From Candidatus Bathyarchaeota archaeon (GTDB lineage: Archaea; Thermoproteota; Bathyarchaeia; TCS64; PIYN01): 59,607 nucleotides of DNA. Shown here piece by piece: positions 1-8,467 of the stretch. Under the pieces are notes generated by a model that saw nothing but the letters and a program-made list of their open reading frames with translations, had not been told where the DNA came from and did no database searches. How positions within the stretch are numbered: the stretch's first letter is position 1; each line of letters opens with the position of its first letter. A program made the position numbers and the translations under genes. The stretch lies in contig PIYN01000009.1 of NCBI GenBank assembly GCA_003601775.1, forward strand, positions 1 to 59,607. Reading direction: 5' to 3'.

Positions 1-2
1 TG

Positions 3-632
3 AGGGAGGGCAGGGAGTCCTATGGCTGGAGGTTCTCCGTTCATGCACCCTTCTCCGAGGTGAACATCGCCGCCCACGACGACTCCCTGCGGGGAGCGGC
101 CCTCAGACGCCTCGAGACGTCGATCAAATACGCCTCGGAGATAGGGGCGGAGGTCTGGGTCTTCCACCCCGGGGCTTCCACGGCCCTGGAGAGGTTCTAC
201 CCGGGGAGCTCCTGGGAGAGGAATCTGGAATCCGTCAGACATCTGTGGAGGATCGCGGAGGATTTTGGGGTGAAGGCGGCGATAGAGAACGTCCCCGAGC
301 CCTTCCCCTTCCTCCTCAAATCGGTGGAAGACTTTGAGCGCTTCTACTCGGAGCTCGACGGGGAGCTGGGGATGACCCTCGACGTCGCCCACGCCCATAT
401 CAGGGGGGAGACCAAGGAGTTCCTGGAGAGGATGGGGGAGAGGATCGTCCACGTCCACGTCAGCGACAACAGGGGGGACCGGGACTCCCACCTCCAGGTC
501 GGCCTCGGGACGGTGAGATGGCCCGAGGTCATGGAGGGTCTGAGGAGGATCGGGTTCAGCGGCGCCATCATCATAGAGTCCTACAACGGCATCAAGGAGA
601 GCCTGAGCCTACTCAGGCGGCTCATAGGTTAG
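3..632 (+). CDS. Sugar phosphate isomerase/epimerase-like TIM barrel (AP endonuclease family 2), 5'-partial
   Basis: The reading frame is open to the left edge of the window, so the N-terminus is missing; a GTG at 60 is internal. The visible part contains HAPFSEVNIAA, a region reading EIGAEVWVFHPG, then AIENVPEP, TLDVAHAH, HVHVSDN and IIIESYNG. This spacing of His, Glu and Asp residues on successive strands is typical of the metal-binding xylose-isomerase-like TIM barrel (sugar phosphate isomerases and endonuclease IV relatives). The exact substrate cannot be told, and endonuclease IV is an alternative. Its stop overlaps the convergent RNase Z gene by four bases. Confidence 0.75.
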   Translation, partial: REGRESYGWRFSVHAPFSEVNIAAHDDSLRGAALRRLETSIKYASEIGAEVWVFHPGASTALERFYPGSSWERNLESVRHLWRIAEDFGVKAAIENVPEPFPFLLKSVEDFERFYSELDGELGMTLDVAHAHIRGETKEFLERMGERIVHVHVSDNRGDRDSHLQVGLGTVRWPEVMEGLRRIGFSGAIIIESYNGIKESLSLLRRLIG

Positions 633-1540
633 TCCCTGAGGGGGACCTCAACCTCCATCAGGTCCTCAGCGATCCTCGTCCTCCCAAAGACCCTCCTCGC
701 CTGCTCGAGGAGCTCCGATGGGTCCGAGTACCTGGGGCTGATATGAGTCAGGATCAGCTCCCCAACCCCCGCCCTCCTCGCCACCTCCGCAGCCTGACTC
801 GGCGTGGAGTGGCCGTCGAGGAGGGCCTTCTCGGCGAGGTCGTCCCCGAAGGTCGACTCGTGGATGAGGAGATCCGCCCCCCTGGCGAGCTCCACGAGCC
901 CCTCGTTCGGCCTCGTATCCCCGCTGTAGACGATCTTCCTCCCAGGCCGGGGCGGGTCGACGACCTCCTCAGGGCGCACGACACGACCGTCAGGGAGCCT
1001 CACCCTCTCCCCCCTCTGAAGCCTCTTCCAGAGGGGGCCCTCAGGGACCCCGAGCTCCAGAGCCCTCTCGGGGTGGAACCTCCCAGGGCGCGGGTCCTCC
1101 ACGAGGGCATAGGACCAGGCCTCCACGTTGTGATCTGCTGGGACCGCGAGGACCTTGTAGCCCCTGCCATCGCAGACCCTCCCCGGCTCCACGACCTCCC
1201 CCACCTCCAGGGGGAAGAGGGGCTCCCCGAGGATGGAGGTGAAGGCCTCCAGGAACTCCCTGATGCCCCTCGGCCCGTAGACCCTGAGGGGGCGCTCCCT
1301 CCCGAGGAGGGACATCGTCTGGAGGAGGCCCGGGAGACCGAGGACGTGGTCGCCGTGGAGGTGGGTGATGAAGACACTCATGGGGCGGCTGAAGCCGAGG
1401 CGCGCCGCGAACATCCTCTGCTGGGTCCCCTCCCCACAGTCGAAGAGGAGGATCTCCCCCTCCCTCACCACGGCTACCGCCGGCGCCCCACGCCTCGGCG
1501 TGGGGATACTGCCACTCGTGCCGAGGAATATCACCCTCAA
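629..1540 (-). CDS. rnz: Ribonuclease Z (tRNA 3'-end processing endonuclease)
   Basis: A 303-residue metallo-beta-lactamase protein of normal short-form RNase Z length. It begins MRVIFLGTSGSIPTP, carries the zinc motif THLHGDH (HxHxDH) near residue 60, and later SGDTRPN, LLIHESTF and LILTHISPRY, the usual ligands and catalytic residues of RNase Z. The enzyme removes 3' trailers from pre-tRNA in the cytoplasm. The start is TTG with an AGGAGGGG Shine-Dalgarno on the minus strand. It follows the tRNA methylase stop by one base, so the two tRNA-maturation genes form an operon. Confidence 0.92.
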   Translation of the reverse strand: MRVIFLGTSGSIPTPRRGAPAVAVVREGEILLFDCGEGTQQRMFAARLGFSRPMSVFITHLHGDHVLGLPGLLQTMSLLGRERPLRVYGPRGIREFLEAFTSILGEPLFPLEVGEVVEPGRVCDGRGYKVLAVPADHNVEAWSYALVEDPRPGRFHPERALELGVPEGPLWKRLQRGERVRLPDGRVVRPEEVVDPPRPGRKIVYSGDTRPNEGLVELARGADLLIHESTFGDDLAEKALLDGHSTPSQAAEVARRAGVGELILTHISPRYSDPSELLEQARRVFGRTRIAEDLMEVEVPLRD

Positions 1541-1541
1541 C

Positions 1542-2585
1542 TCAGCCCCTCCTGAAGACGACTAACTCCCGCGTCAGGCTCCCATGGACGAGGATAATAT
1601 GAGACTCCACCACCTTTAAGCCTGCCCCCCTCCCGAGGTCGGCGAGGCCGAGCTCCGTGGGAGAGGCCGTGCAGAGGTAGCCCCCGCGCTCCAGGACCTC
1701 GGCCGCCGAGTGGAGGAAGTCCTCCAAGAGGTTCTTCGTCGGGACGCCCATCGTCGTGGCGGACCTCCCATAGGGTGGGTCCGTCGCTATGGCATCGACC
1801 TCGGCGAAGGGGAGCTTCCTCGCATCAGCCAGGAGCAGGTGGAAGTCCCTCACCCCATAGTGGAGGAGGTTCACCCTCGACCCCCTCACCATGAGGGGCT
1901 GGATATCGGAGCCGAGGACCTTGCAGCCGAGGAGGCCCGCCTCGATGGGGATGGACCCCGAGCCACAGAAGGGGTCGAGGAGGAGGTCCCCCGGCGAGGC
2001 CCTCGTGAGGTTGACCATACACCCGGCGAGCTTGGGGTGGAGGGCGGTGGGATGGAAGAAGGGGCGTCTGCTGGGCCTCCGCTCTGAGAGCCTCTTAGAG
2101 GAGATCTCCGTTAAGACCCGCCCGAAGAGAAAGAGGTCCCCGGAGAAGAGGCCGATGAAACGGGTCCCGGGGTGCTCCAAGTCCACCTCGGCCCCGGTCC
2201 TCGAGGAGATGAGGTTCACCAAACGTTGCCTCAAGACCTTCAAGTCTATATCCTGGGCGCTACGCCTCACCCTGCGGAGCGAGACGGAGAAGGAGCCCTG
2301 CACCTCTACCCGACCGGAGGCGAAGGCCTCCTCCAAGCCTCTCAAGATCTCCGTCGGCTCATCCTCAGCGACGAGGATCTCCTCGGCGCATAGCCTGGTC
2401 ATGTAGGCCCTCTTAGAGATCGCCGGGACACAGGATCTAATGACCTTGCACCTCAAGACTTGGGGGAGCCCCTCCTTAACTCTGTAGGAGAAGCCCTCGG
2501 CTTCCAGGATCGCTCGGACCTCCCCCGCTGGAAGAGTGGGATGATCCCCATGGAGGAGGAAGAAGAGATCCACCCCGCGTCTCAT
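1542..2585 (-). CDS. trmG10: tRNA (guanine(10)-N2)-dimethyltransferase, THUMP-Rossmann type
   Basis: A 347-residue protein with an N-terminal THUMP-like RNA-binding half and a C-terminal SAM-dependent methyltransferase half. The methyltransferase shows LLDPFCGSGSIPIEA (SAM motif) and ATDPPYGRS (the DPPY catalytic motif of exocyclic amino-group methylases). Archaeal Trm-G10 modifies G10 of tRNA to m2G/m22G. It lies directly upstream of RNase Z on the minus strand. A TATA-like element (TTTATAT on the minus strand, near 2640) precedes it by about 55 bp, so a short leader is likely. Confidence 0.87.
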   Translation of the reverse strand: MRRGVDLFFLLHGDHPTLPAGEVRAILEAEGFSYRVKEGLPQVLRCKVIRSCVPAISKRAYMTRLCAEEILVAEDEPTEILRGLEEAFASGRVEVQGSFSVSLRRVRRSAQDIDLKVLRQRLVNLISSRTGAEVDLEHPGTRFIGLFSGDLFLFGRVLTEISSKRLSERRPSRRPFFHPTALHPKLAGCMVNLTRASPGDLLLDPFCGSGSIPIEAGLLGCKVLGSDIQPLMVRGSRVNLLHYGVRDFHLLLADARKLPFAEVDAIATDPPYGRSATTMGVPTKNLLEDFLHSAAEVLERGGYLCTASPTELGLADLGRGAGLKVVESHIILVHGSLTRELVVFRRG

Positions 2586-3029
2586 CTCATTACCCTCTTT
2601 CTCCCATAGGACCCCGTCCCCCGACTCCCTGAGGAGACATATAAATCTTGATTAATTAGATTTTCAAACCGATATTTACCCTTTGAAAACCTCGGATACC
2701 TCGGCTCTATGAAACCCCCTGAAGGTTTCGGAGGCTTGAGGTCCTTCTCCTAACTCAACTTTATCCTAAAAAAAACCGGGGAAGCCAGAGGGGCTTTTTC
2801 ATTCCTTCGATCTTTTAGGGGGGAGCCATTTGACAGGTGAAAGATCTGGGTGGGTGTCCACGGGGTCGTCCATCTCTGGCTTCCCATTAACGGTAGAGGA
2901 GGATCTTGAATTAAGAGTTATGTGACCGAGGGAAGGTCTCCCCCAGTGACATGATCCGCTGCATAAAGACAGGGTGATGTCTCAGCAAAGTTATACGTCG
3001 AGAAAAATTGGGGAGAACCGCTTCAGGTC
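2586..3029. other. Intergenic region without a recognised gene
   Basis: About 440 bp between two minus-strand genes. The right end holds an A/T run (AATTTTT on the minus strand near 3003) suitable as an archaeal T-run terminator for the upstream cyclodeaminase gene; a second, longer T run lies near 2770. The left end contains the TATA element for the tRNA methylase. Nothing in it has convincing coding character. Confidence 0.5.
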
Positions 3030-4007
3030 TCAGAGTTCTCTCCCGATCCCCCTCTCCTTCGCCAGCTGGTATACCTTGAAGGCCGTCCCCACGTCTTGGA
3101 TTGCCAGCCCCGTCGCCTTGAAGAGGGTGATCTCCTCGTCGCTCTCCCTTCCCTTCTTCTTCCCCGCCACGATCTCACCGAGTTCCGCGTAGATGTCCTC
3201 CCGCCCTATCACCCCCTCGGAGATGGGTACGGCGAGATCGCCCACGACGAGGGCCTGGTCGATGAAGTCGACGACGAGCTTATCCACCTTCCTGATCACG
3301 CTGGAGTCGAGCTCCCTCTTCGCCGCAGTGTCGGCCCCGATGGCAGAGATGTGCATCCCCTCCTCGATCCACTCCCCCTTGAGGAAGGGCTCCTGGGAGG
3401 GCGTACAGGTCACGACGATATCCACCCCCCTCACCGCCGCCTCGTAGGAGTCCACCGCCTCGATGTCGATGCCGAGCTTCCTGCTCATCTCCTCGGCGTA
3501 CCTCCTCCTCGCTGCTGGGGCAATGTCGAAGACCTTCGCCTTCTCTATATCCCGGACCTCGCAGAGCCCCATGAGCTGGGACCGCCCCTGGACCCCGAGC
3601 CCTATGATGCCCGCGACCCTGGAGTCCTTCCTGGAGAGGTACTTCGCCCCACAGGCCCCCGCCCCCCCGGTCCTGAGGGCCGTGATGTAGGTTCCATCCA
3701 TGATGGCCAGGGGCTTCCCGTTCCTTGGGTCATTCAGTATGATCGTCGCGATGACGGCTGGTAGTCCATACTTCTCCGGGTTCCCAGGGTGGACCGTGAC
3801 CACCTTCAGCCCGGCGGCGTCCAGGCCCAGGATGTACGCGGGCATCGCTATGAGGACCCCGTCGTACTTCTCGAAGTGGAGGTACACCCTCGCCGGCATC
3901 TCTATGCGTCCCAGCCCCATCTCACGGAAACCGTCCTCCACAGCCTCGACGGCTCCCTTCATATCCAGGACGGACTCTACATCCTTCTGAGTCAGATATA
4001 GGGTCAA
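3030..4007 (-). CDS. Ornithine cyclodeaminase / alanine dehydrogenase family (mu-crystallin family) protein
   Basis: A 325-residue Rossmann protein of the OCD/mu-crystallin family. It has the conserved substrate-binding block near residues 40-75 (KVVTVHPGNP), DGTYITALRTGGAGACGAKYL, and the NAD-binding loop IIGLGVQGRSQ near residue 135, followed by DIVVTCTPS and GADTAAKRELD. Family members act as ornithine cyclodeaminase, archaeal alanine dehydrogenase or Delta1-pyrroline-2-carboxylate reductase; sequence alone does not decide which. It starts with ATG and is separated from the GPN GTPase gene by 47 bp on the same strand. Confidence 0.85.
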   Translation of the reverse strand: MTLYLTQKDVESVLDMKGAVEAVEDGFREMGLGRIEMPARVYLHFEKYDGVLIAMPAYILGLDAAGLKVVTVHPGNPEKYGLPAVIATIILNDPRNGKPLAIMDGTYITALRTGGAGACGAKYLSRKDSRVAGIIGLGVQGRSQLMGLCEVRDIEKAKVFDIAPAARRRYAEEMSRKLGIDIEAVDSYEAAVRGVDIVVTCTPSQEPFLKGEWIEEGMHISAIGADTAAKRELDSSVIRKVDKLVVDFIDQALVVGDLAVPISEGVIGREDIYAELGEIVAGKKKGRESDEEITLFKATGLAIQDVGTAFKVYQLAKERGIGREL

Positions 4008-4054
4008 ATTCCCGCCTCCAAGGGGAAATCTGTGGTATCTCCTTAATATCCTTT

Positions 4055-4822
4055 CTACACGGCGAACTTCTCACCCCCGGTGAAGATCCGGGTCAGCTCC
4101 GCGTAGAGGTCGAGGAAGCCCCTGTTCGTCTTGGAGGAGACGGGTATCAAGGAGAGCTCGACGCCTATATCCACGATCGCCTGCATCATCCCCCTGCTCA
4201 TGAGCCTCCTCATCCCGACGAGCTGCCCCTCTATATCCTCCTCAAGCCTCGTCGGGTCAGAAGCCCACTCCAGCTCCCTCTCCACCTCCCTCTCTTCGAG
4301 GAGGTCCACCTTCGTCAGTAGGTGGACCTGGGGGAGGAGGAACCGGTTGTAGACGGCGGCTGAGAGGAACATGTTCACGACGTAGTTCAGGGGTTCCCGG
4401 GAGAAGAGGGAGTCGAAGAGGTAGAGGACCGCCTTCCCCTCCCCGGGCATCCTCTCTGCGATCTCCCTCCCGGCACGTCGGAAGGCGAAGAGCTCCATCT
4501 GCCCGGGCGTATCGATGATGACGAGGTCCGGGTTGATCAGCTCCAGATCCTCCTTCACCTCGTCGATCCTCTCCGCGATCATATCACAGGCCAGGACCAG
4601 CGCCCCATTCGGCCCTATCGTATATCTCTCCATGAGGTCCTCTACACGGATGTAGTCCCGCACATCGACGTCCGGGGTGTAGGGGAGGGCTATGGCCCCG
4701 GGGTCGAGGTTGAGGGTCGCGACGTCCTCCTCCTGCATGGAGAGCCATGTGGAGAAGGCCGAGGTGAGATGGGACTTACCGGAGCCGGCCGTCCCCAGGA
4801 CGAATACCAGATTCACCTCCAC
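4055..4822 (-). CDS. GPN-loop GTPase (XAB1/Npa3 family)
   Basis: A 255-residue P-loop GTPase. GTAGSGKSHL is the G1 motif, IGPNGALV carries the diagnostic GPN insertion loop, VIIDTPGQME is G3, and LTKVDLL is G4. GPN GTPases form homodimers in archaea; eukaryotic members assist RNA polymerase II assembly, but the archaeal role is not settled. The start is GTG behind a GGGGGAGGG Shine-Dalgarno. It lies 37 bp downstream of the inositol-phosphate synthase gene and is probably cotranscribed with it. Confidence 0.9.
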   Translation of the reverse strand: MEVNLVFVLGTAGSGKSHLTSAFSTWLSMQEEDVATLNLDPGAIALPYTPDVDVRDYIRVEDLMERYTIGPNGALVLACDMIAERIDEVKEDLELINPDLVIIDTPGQMELFAFRRAGREIAERMPGEGKAVLYLFDSLFSREPLNYVVNMFLSAAVYNRFLLPQVHLLTKVDLLEEREVERELEWASDPTRLEEDIEGQLVGMRRLMSRGMMQAIVDIGVELSLIPVSSKTNRGFLDLYAELTRIFTGGEKFAV

Positions 4823-4859
4823 GCCCTCCCCCAGGAATCCCTCTAAACGTCCTTGAGGC

Positions 4860-5912
4860 CTACCCCTCGGCTATGAACTCCTCGAAGCCCCTCCGAGCCT
4901 CCTCCAGGCTCAGCCTCTTGGGGGGCCTCTTGAAGGCGTAGGCCGAGACGGGTATCAGGGGACCGGAGAGGCCCCTGTCCATGGCCAGCTTTATGGCTCG
5001 GATGACGTCGAGGAGGACGGCGCCCGCGTTCGGGCCGTCCATCGTCTCCAGCCGGATATCTATGGTGACAGGGGCACCGCAGAAGTATCTACCCTTGATC
5101 CAGAAGAGGCTATCACGTTGGTTGCCGAGGAAATCCACGTAGTCCGTCGAGCCGGCGACGAGGGGGAACCTATAGGGGACTGCTGACCCCACAGCCTCCG
5201 TCTTGATCCTCCTCTTGACGTCCCTCCCCCTCTCCAGGGTACTGAGGGACTCGGTCCCACCCCCTACATCCAGCTGGTAACTCTCATCGATACGGACCCC
5301 CCTCTCGTCCAAGAACCTCAGCAGCCCCATATGGAGAATGGTCGCCCCGATCTGGTCCATCAGATCGTCCCCCGCGGCTGGGAGGGAGGCCGTCCTGAAG
5401 AGGTCGCCGAACTTTCTGTCGCTGACGATGGGCGTTGGTGTCGCGTTCACGAAGGCGCACCCTGCCTCGAGAGCCTGCTCGGCGTACCACCTGGAGGCCT
5501 CATCGGCCCCGCTGGGGAGCAGGTTCACGACGACCTCCACCCCATATCTCCTGAGCTCCCTGGAGACGTCCACCGGCTCCCCCTCATCCAACTTGATCAG
5601 GTCCTTCGCGTACTCCCCCACGCCGTCGAGGGTCGGACCCCTCAGGACAGGTGCTCCAAGCCTCGGAACCTCGACGAGATGGGGGACGGTGTTGGGCTCC
5701 GCGAAGATGGCCTCTGAGAGGTCCTTCCCCACCTTCCTCCCATCCACGTCGAAGGCGACCACGATCCTCAGGTCCGAGGGGAGGTACCCCCCAACATCCC
5801 AGTGCATCAGGCCCAGCGACTCATTCCTGTTCTCCTTGTAGAACTCTATGCCCTGCACCAGGGCCGAACAGCAGTTCCCGACCCCGATGACCGCGACTCT
5901 GATCTCAGGCAT
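4860..5912 (-). CDS. ino1: myo-Inositol-1-phosphate synthase
   Basis: A 350-residue archaeal-size enzyme converting glucose 6-phosphate to L-myo-inositol 1-phosphate. It has the NAD-binding start VIGVGNCCSALVQG, the LPSGADEA and NATPTPI blocks, DVGGGTESL, and the catalytic stretch FLGNQRDSLFWIKG. The frame is open 33 codons further upstream, but ATG at 5912 begins immediately before the NAD-binding strand. A longer start would overlap the upstream glycosyltransferase stop at 5953. Inositol phosphate feeds archaeal inositol phospholipids or the solute di-myo-inositol phosphate; a GT2 gene directly upstream makes a lipid or glycoconjugate role plausible. Confidence 0.9.
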   Translation of the reverse strand: MPEIRVAVIGVGNCCSALVQGIEFYKENRNESLGLMHWDVGGYLPSDLRIVVAFDVDGRKVGKDLSEAIFAEPNTVPHLVEVPRLGAPVLRGPTLDGVGEYAKDLIKLDEGEPVDVSRELRRYGVEVVVNLLPSGADEASRWYAEQALEAGCAFVNATPTPIVSDRKFGDLFRTASLPAAGDDLMDQIGATILHMGLLRFLDERGVRIDESYQLDVGGGTESLSTLERGRDVKRRIKTEAVGSAVPYRFPLVAGSTDYVDFLGNQRDSLFWIKGRYFCGAPVTIDIRLETMDGPNAGAVLLDVIRAIKLAMDRGLSGPLIPVSAYAFKRPPKRLSLEEARRGFEEFIAEG

Positions 5913-5952
5913 CCAGACACCCCATGAGTCTATATCGATGAGGCTTAAGTAT

Positions 5953-6972
5953 CTATCTCCCCTTGAAGGCCGAGATGAGGAATTGGTAGAGGGCGCCGGC
6001 CGTGAAGGCAAGTCCTCGGAGGATATCTATTATAGGATAGATCAGAACTTTGCTCATCCTTCTATTCTTGAGGCGTCTTGCATACAATCCCACTAGGATC
6101 GGCCAGGGAGAGACTAACAGCCCGAGTGCGATACCCATAAGGAGGTGGAGACCTGTGATGAGTGCGGCGACGAATAGAAGAAAGATGAATCCAAGTCCTG
6201 ATAAAACTCCGATCAAGTATTTGAGGATCCACTGAGATAGACGACCTTTACTCCTCTTCGCCAAGAGATGTAGGGCACCTCCCCGTCCATATCTGAAGTT
6301 CAGACTAAGGAACTCGGCGAGTTTCGTTCTGTGTCTATGGAAGACCCTGACCTCTGGATTCAGTAAGACCTTGAATCCAGCGTTTAGGACCCGCTCAACG
6401 GACTCTAGGTCGTCGAAGCCGTAGGTGATCCTATCATCGAAGAGGTTTATCTTCTCTAGAACATCCCTCCTGAAGGACATGTTACAACCAGCCGGGAGGT
6501 TAAGAAGATCCAGCTTCTTCGTTATCATAGCCTTCTCCTCAAATCTCGGCATCATGGGGATGATTGTTTCCTCTATGTAATCTGAGAGAAGACGGCCTTT
6601 GTAGTATCCTATGACCCTCCCCCCCACAAAGCCGATAGAGGGATCAGAGAAGCTCTCTGCTATCTTCAAAGCCCAGTCTCGGGGAACAATGCAGTCGTCG
6701 TCAGTGAAGGCGACGATCTCATGAGTGGCCCTCTTCACACCGATGTTCCTCGCCTTATTTAGGCCAGTTCCCTCATCCTTTACGATTATGAAGGGATACT
6801 CTGAGGCGATCTCCTCCACCCTCCCTTCCCTATCTCCATCGACGATGATCACCTCCATCTTGCTCCAGTCATAGTCTAACTGTGTGAGGGAATCAAGCAG
6901 ATCTCTCAGGGTTCCCCGTCTGTTCTTCGTGGGGACTATGATGGAGATCGAGGGGAGGTTAGATCTACCCAA
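5953..6972 (-). CDS. Membrane-anchored family 2 glycosyltransferase
   Basis: A 339-residue GT2 protein with a GT-A fold N-terminus: ISIIVPTKNRR at the start, VIIVDGDREG, and the metal/nucleotide-sugar motif FTDDDCIVP near residue 90, then DDLESVERVL. Residues about 235-335 contain two or three hydrophobic segments, so the catalytic domain is cytoplasmic and anchored at the C-terminus. The start is TTG with no strong Shine-Dalgarno; a TATA element (minus strand, 7013-7024) lies 45 bp upstream. Its base composition is visibly less GC-rich than the flanking genes, which may indicate acquisition. It lies 40 bp upstream of ino1. Confidence 0.82.
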   Translation of the reverse strand: MGRSNLPSISIIVPTKNRRGTLRDLLDSLTQLDYDWSKMEVIIVDGDREGRVEEIASEYPFIIVKDEGTGLNKARNIGVKRATHEIVAFTDDDCIVPRDWALKIAESFSDPSIGFVGGRVIGYYKGRLLSDYIEETIIPMMPRFEEKAMITKKLDLLNLPAGCNMSFRRDVLEKINLFDDRITYGFDDLESVERVLNAGFKVLLNPEVRVFHRHRTKLAEFLSLNFRYGRGGALHLLAKRSKGRLSQWILKYLIGVLSGLGFIFLLFVAALITGLHLLMGIALGLLVSPWPILVGLYARRLKNRRMSKVLIYPIIDILRGLAFTAGALYQFLISAFKGR

Positions 6973-7081
6973 AGCACAGAGCTCCTGAGATATCTCTTAA
7001 CTAAGTATGCGGATTTATTTATACTAAAAAATTTGCACCTTATGGTTTAAATTCTCTCGAAGATTAAGAAGGGAGTAGGTC

Positions 7082-8332
7082 TTATACTTCTCTCTTCTTG
7101 GGCTCCTTAACGAAGATGGCGAAGATCGTGGCTCCTATGATGCCGAGGGCGAAAGCAACGAGGAAGGCCACCTGGGGGGAGTAGTCGTCGTAGAGGTATC
7201 CTCCTAAGATCGGGGAGGGGAGGCTGGAGAGGCCCGTGATCGTCCCCATCAGACCCATGATCCTCGCCCTCATCCTCGATGGCACGAGGTCCGCGACGAG
7301 GGCTTGCCAAGCCGGTCCGCCCATCCCCCCATAGACTCCTCCCCCAAAGCCAGTCCCTATGGCGGAGATCATCTGGACGAGGAAGATCTGCATGAAGTTC
7401 CTGCTGAGGCTCAGGCCCAGGAAGGAGATGGGGGAGAGCGTCCTCCCGATGAGGATGACGGCCTTCCTCCCGATCCTGTCGCTGACGACGCCCCCGGGGA
7501 TGGCGAGGAGGGTTGAGATCAGGCCCGTGGTCATGGAGATCAGGCCCCACTGGGTCTTCGTGAGCCCGACCTCCCTCACGGCGTAGATGACTATGTAGGG
7601 CATTATGAGGCGCATGCCGAAGCTCGATATGGAGGCGGTGAGGAGCATGAGGTAGATCGCCTTGGGTGCCCGCTTGAAGACCGAGAGGGCGCCACCTTCC
7701 TCACGTCCCAATTGAGGAAGCTCCATGTCTTCCTTCTTCTTCCGCGGTCTCAGGGTCTCTTGGAGGAAGAGGGCCCTGATGAGGGTTATGACGACTGTGG
7801 CGACGATCGTCAGCTTCAGAAAGAGCCTGACCCCGTAGGTCACACCCAGCCTATCCATCACAACCCCTCCGAGGAAGGCGCTGAAGGTCCAGGGGATGGA
7901 GGTGATCATCCTATAGGCCCCGAAGCCCGCCCCCCTCCTCTCGTAGGGTATCGACTCAGAGATCATGGCGTTGAAGGCGGGCATGTACACGGAGGACAGG
8001 GCGCCGAGGAGGATGCCGGGGATGATCTGCTCCCAGGTCCTCGCCCAGAGGAAGCAGATGGGGGAGAGGATGTTTGTGAGGGTGAAGTAGACGATGACCT
8101 TCTTCCTCCCCACGCGGTCGGCTAAGAAGCCCCCTGGGAGCTGGAATATGAGCCATGAGGAGGCCTGTATCATGTTGAGGAGGCCCACGGCCTCCAGCGA
8201 GGCCCCGAGTTCTTGGAGGTAGAGGGACCAGTAGGGCATGTATAGCATGTTTATGATGGACCAGAAGGAGGTGGTCAGAGAGATGACGAGGATGTTCCTC
8301 TGGCTCAACACCTCCCTCAGAATCGAACCCAA
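7082..8332 (-). CDS. Major facilitator superfamily transporter
   Basis: A 416-residue protein with about 12 hydrophobic segments in two halves. MFS motif A appears in each half: GGFLADRVGRKKV near residue 70 and GGVVSDRIGRKAV near residue 280. A charged central loop (RPRKKKEDMELP) separates the halves. The substrate cannot be predicted; drug/sugar efflux-type MFS proteins look like this. The start is TTG behind a GGAGGT-like Shine-Dalgarno. Confidence 0.88.
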   Translation of the reverse strand: MGSILREVLSQRNILVISLTTSFWSIINMLYMPYWSLYLQELGASLEAVGLLNMIQASSWLIFQLPGGFLADRVGRKKVIVYFTLTNILSPICFLWARTWEQIIPGILLGALSSVYMPAFNAMISESIPYERRGAGFGAYRMITSIPWTFSAFLGGVVMDRLGVTYGVRLFLKLTIVATVVITLIRALFLQETLRPRKKKEDMELPQLGREEGGALSVFKRAPKAIYLMLLTASISSFGMRLIMPYIVIYAVREVGLTKTQWGLISMTTGLISTLLAIPGGVVSDRIGRKAVILIGRTLSPISFLGLSLSRNFMQIFLVQMISAIGTGFGGGVYGGMGGPAWQALVADLVPSRMRARIMGLMGTITGLSSLPSPILGGYLYDDYSPQVAFLVAFALGIIGATIFAIFVKEPKKREV

Positions 8333-8435
8333 AGCCCTACCTCCGACGCTGTTCTTCTCTCTACCCCTTCCTCCCTTAAATCCATTTCTGAGAGACTACC
8401 CATAGGCTTGGGTGAACCACCTTTTTCTGGAGAAG

Positions 8436-8443
8436 TTTTATAT
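8436..8443 (+). promoter_or_regulatory. TATA box for the Gfo/Idh gene
   Basis: TTTTATAT centred about 28 bp before the ATG at 8468. This spacing places transcription initiation at or next to the start codon, so the mRNA is probably leaderless. Confidence 0.55.
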
Positions 8444-8467
8444 CACCTACTGAAGGTTTCTCTTGGG

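Noticed and set aside
2974-3192. 72-codon plus-strand frame overlapping the cyclodeaminase 3' end
   Set aside because: Mostly antisense to a well-supported gene; no promoter or ribosome site of its own.
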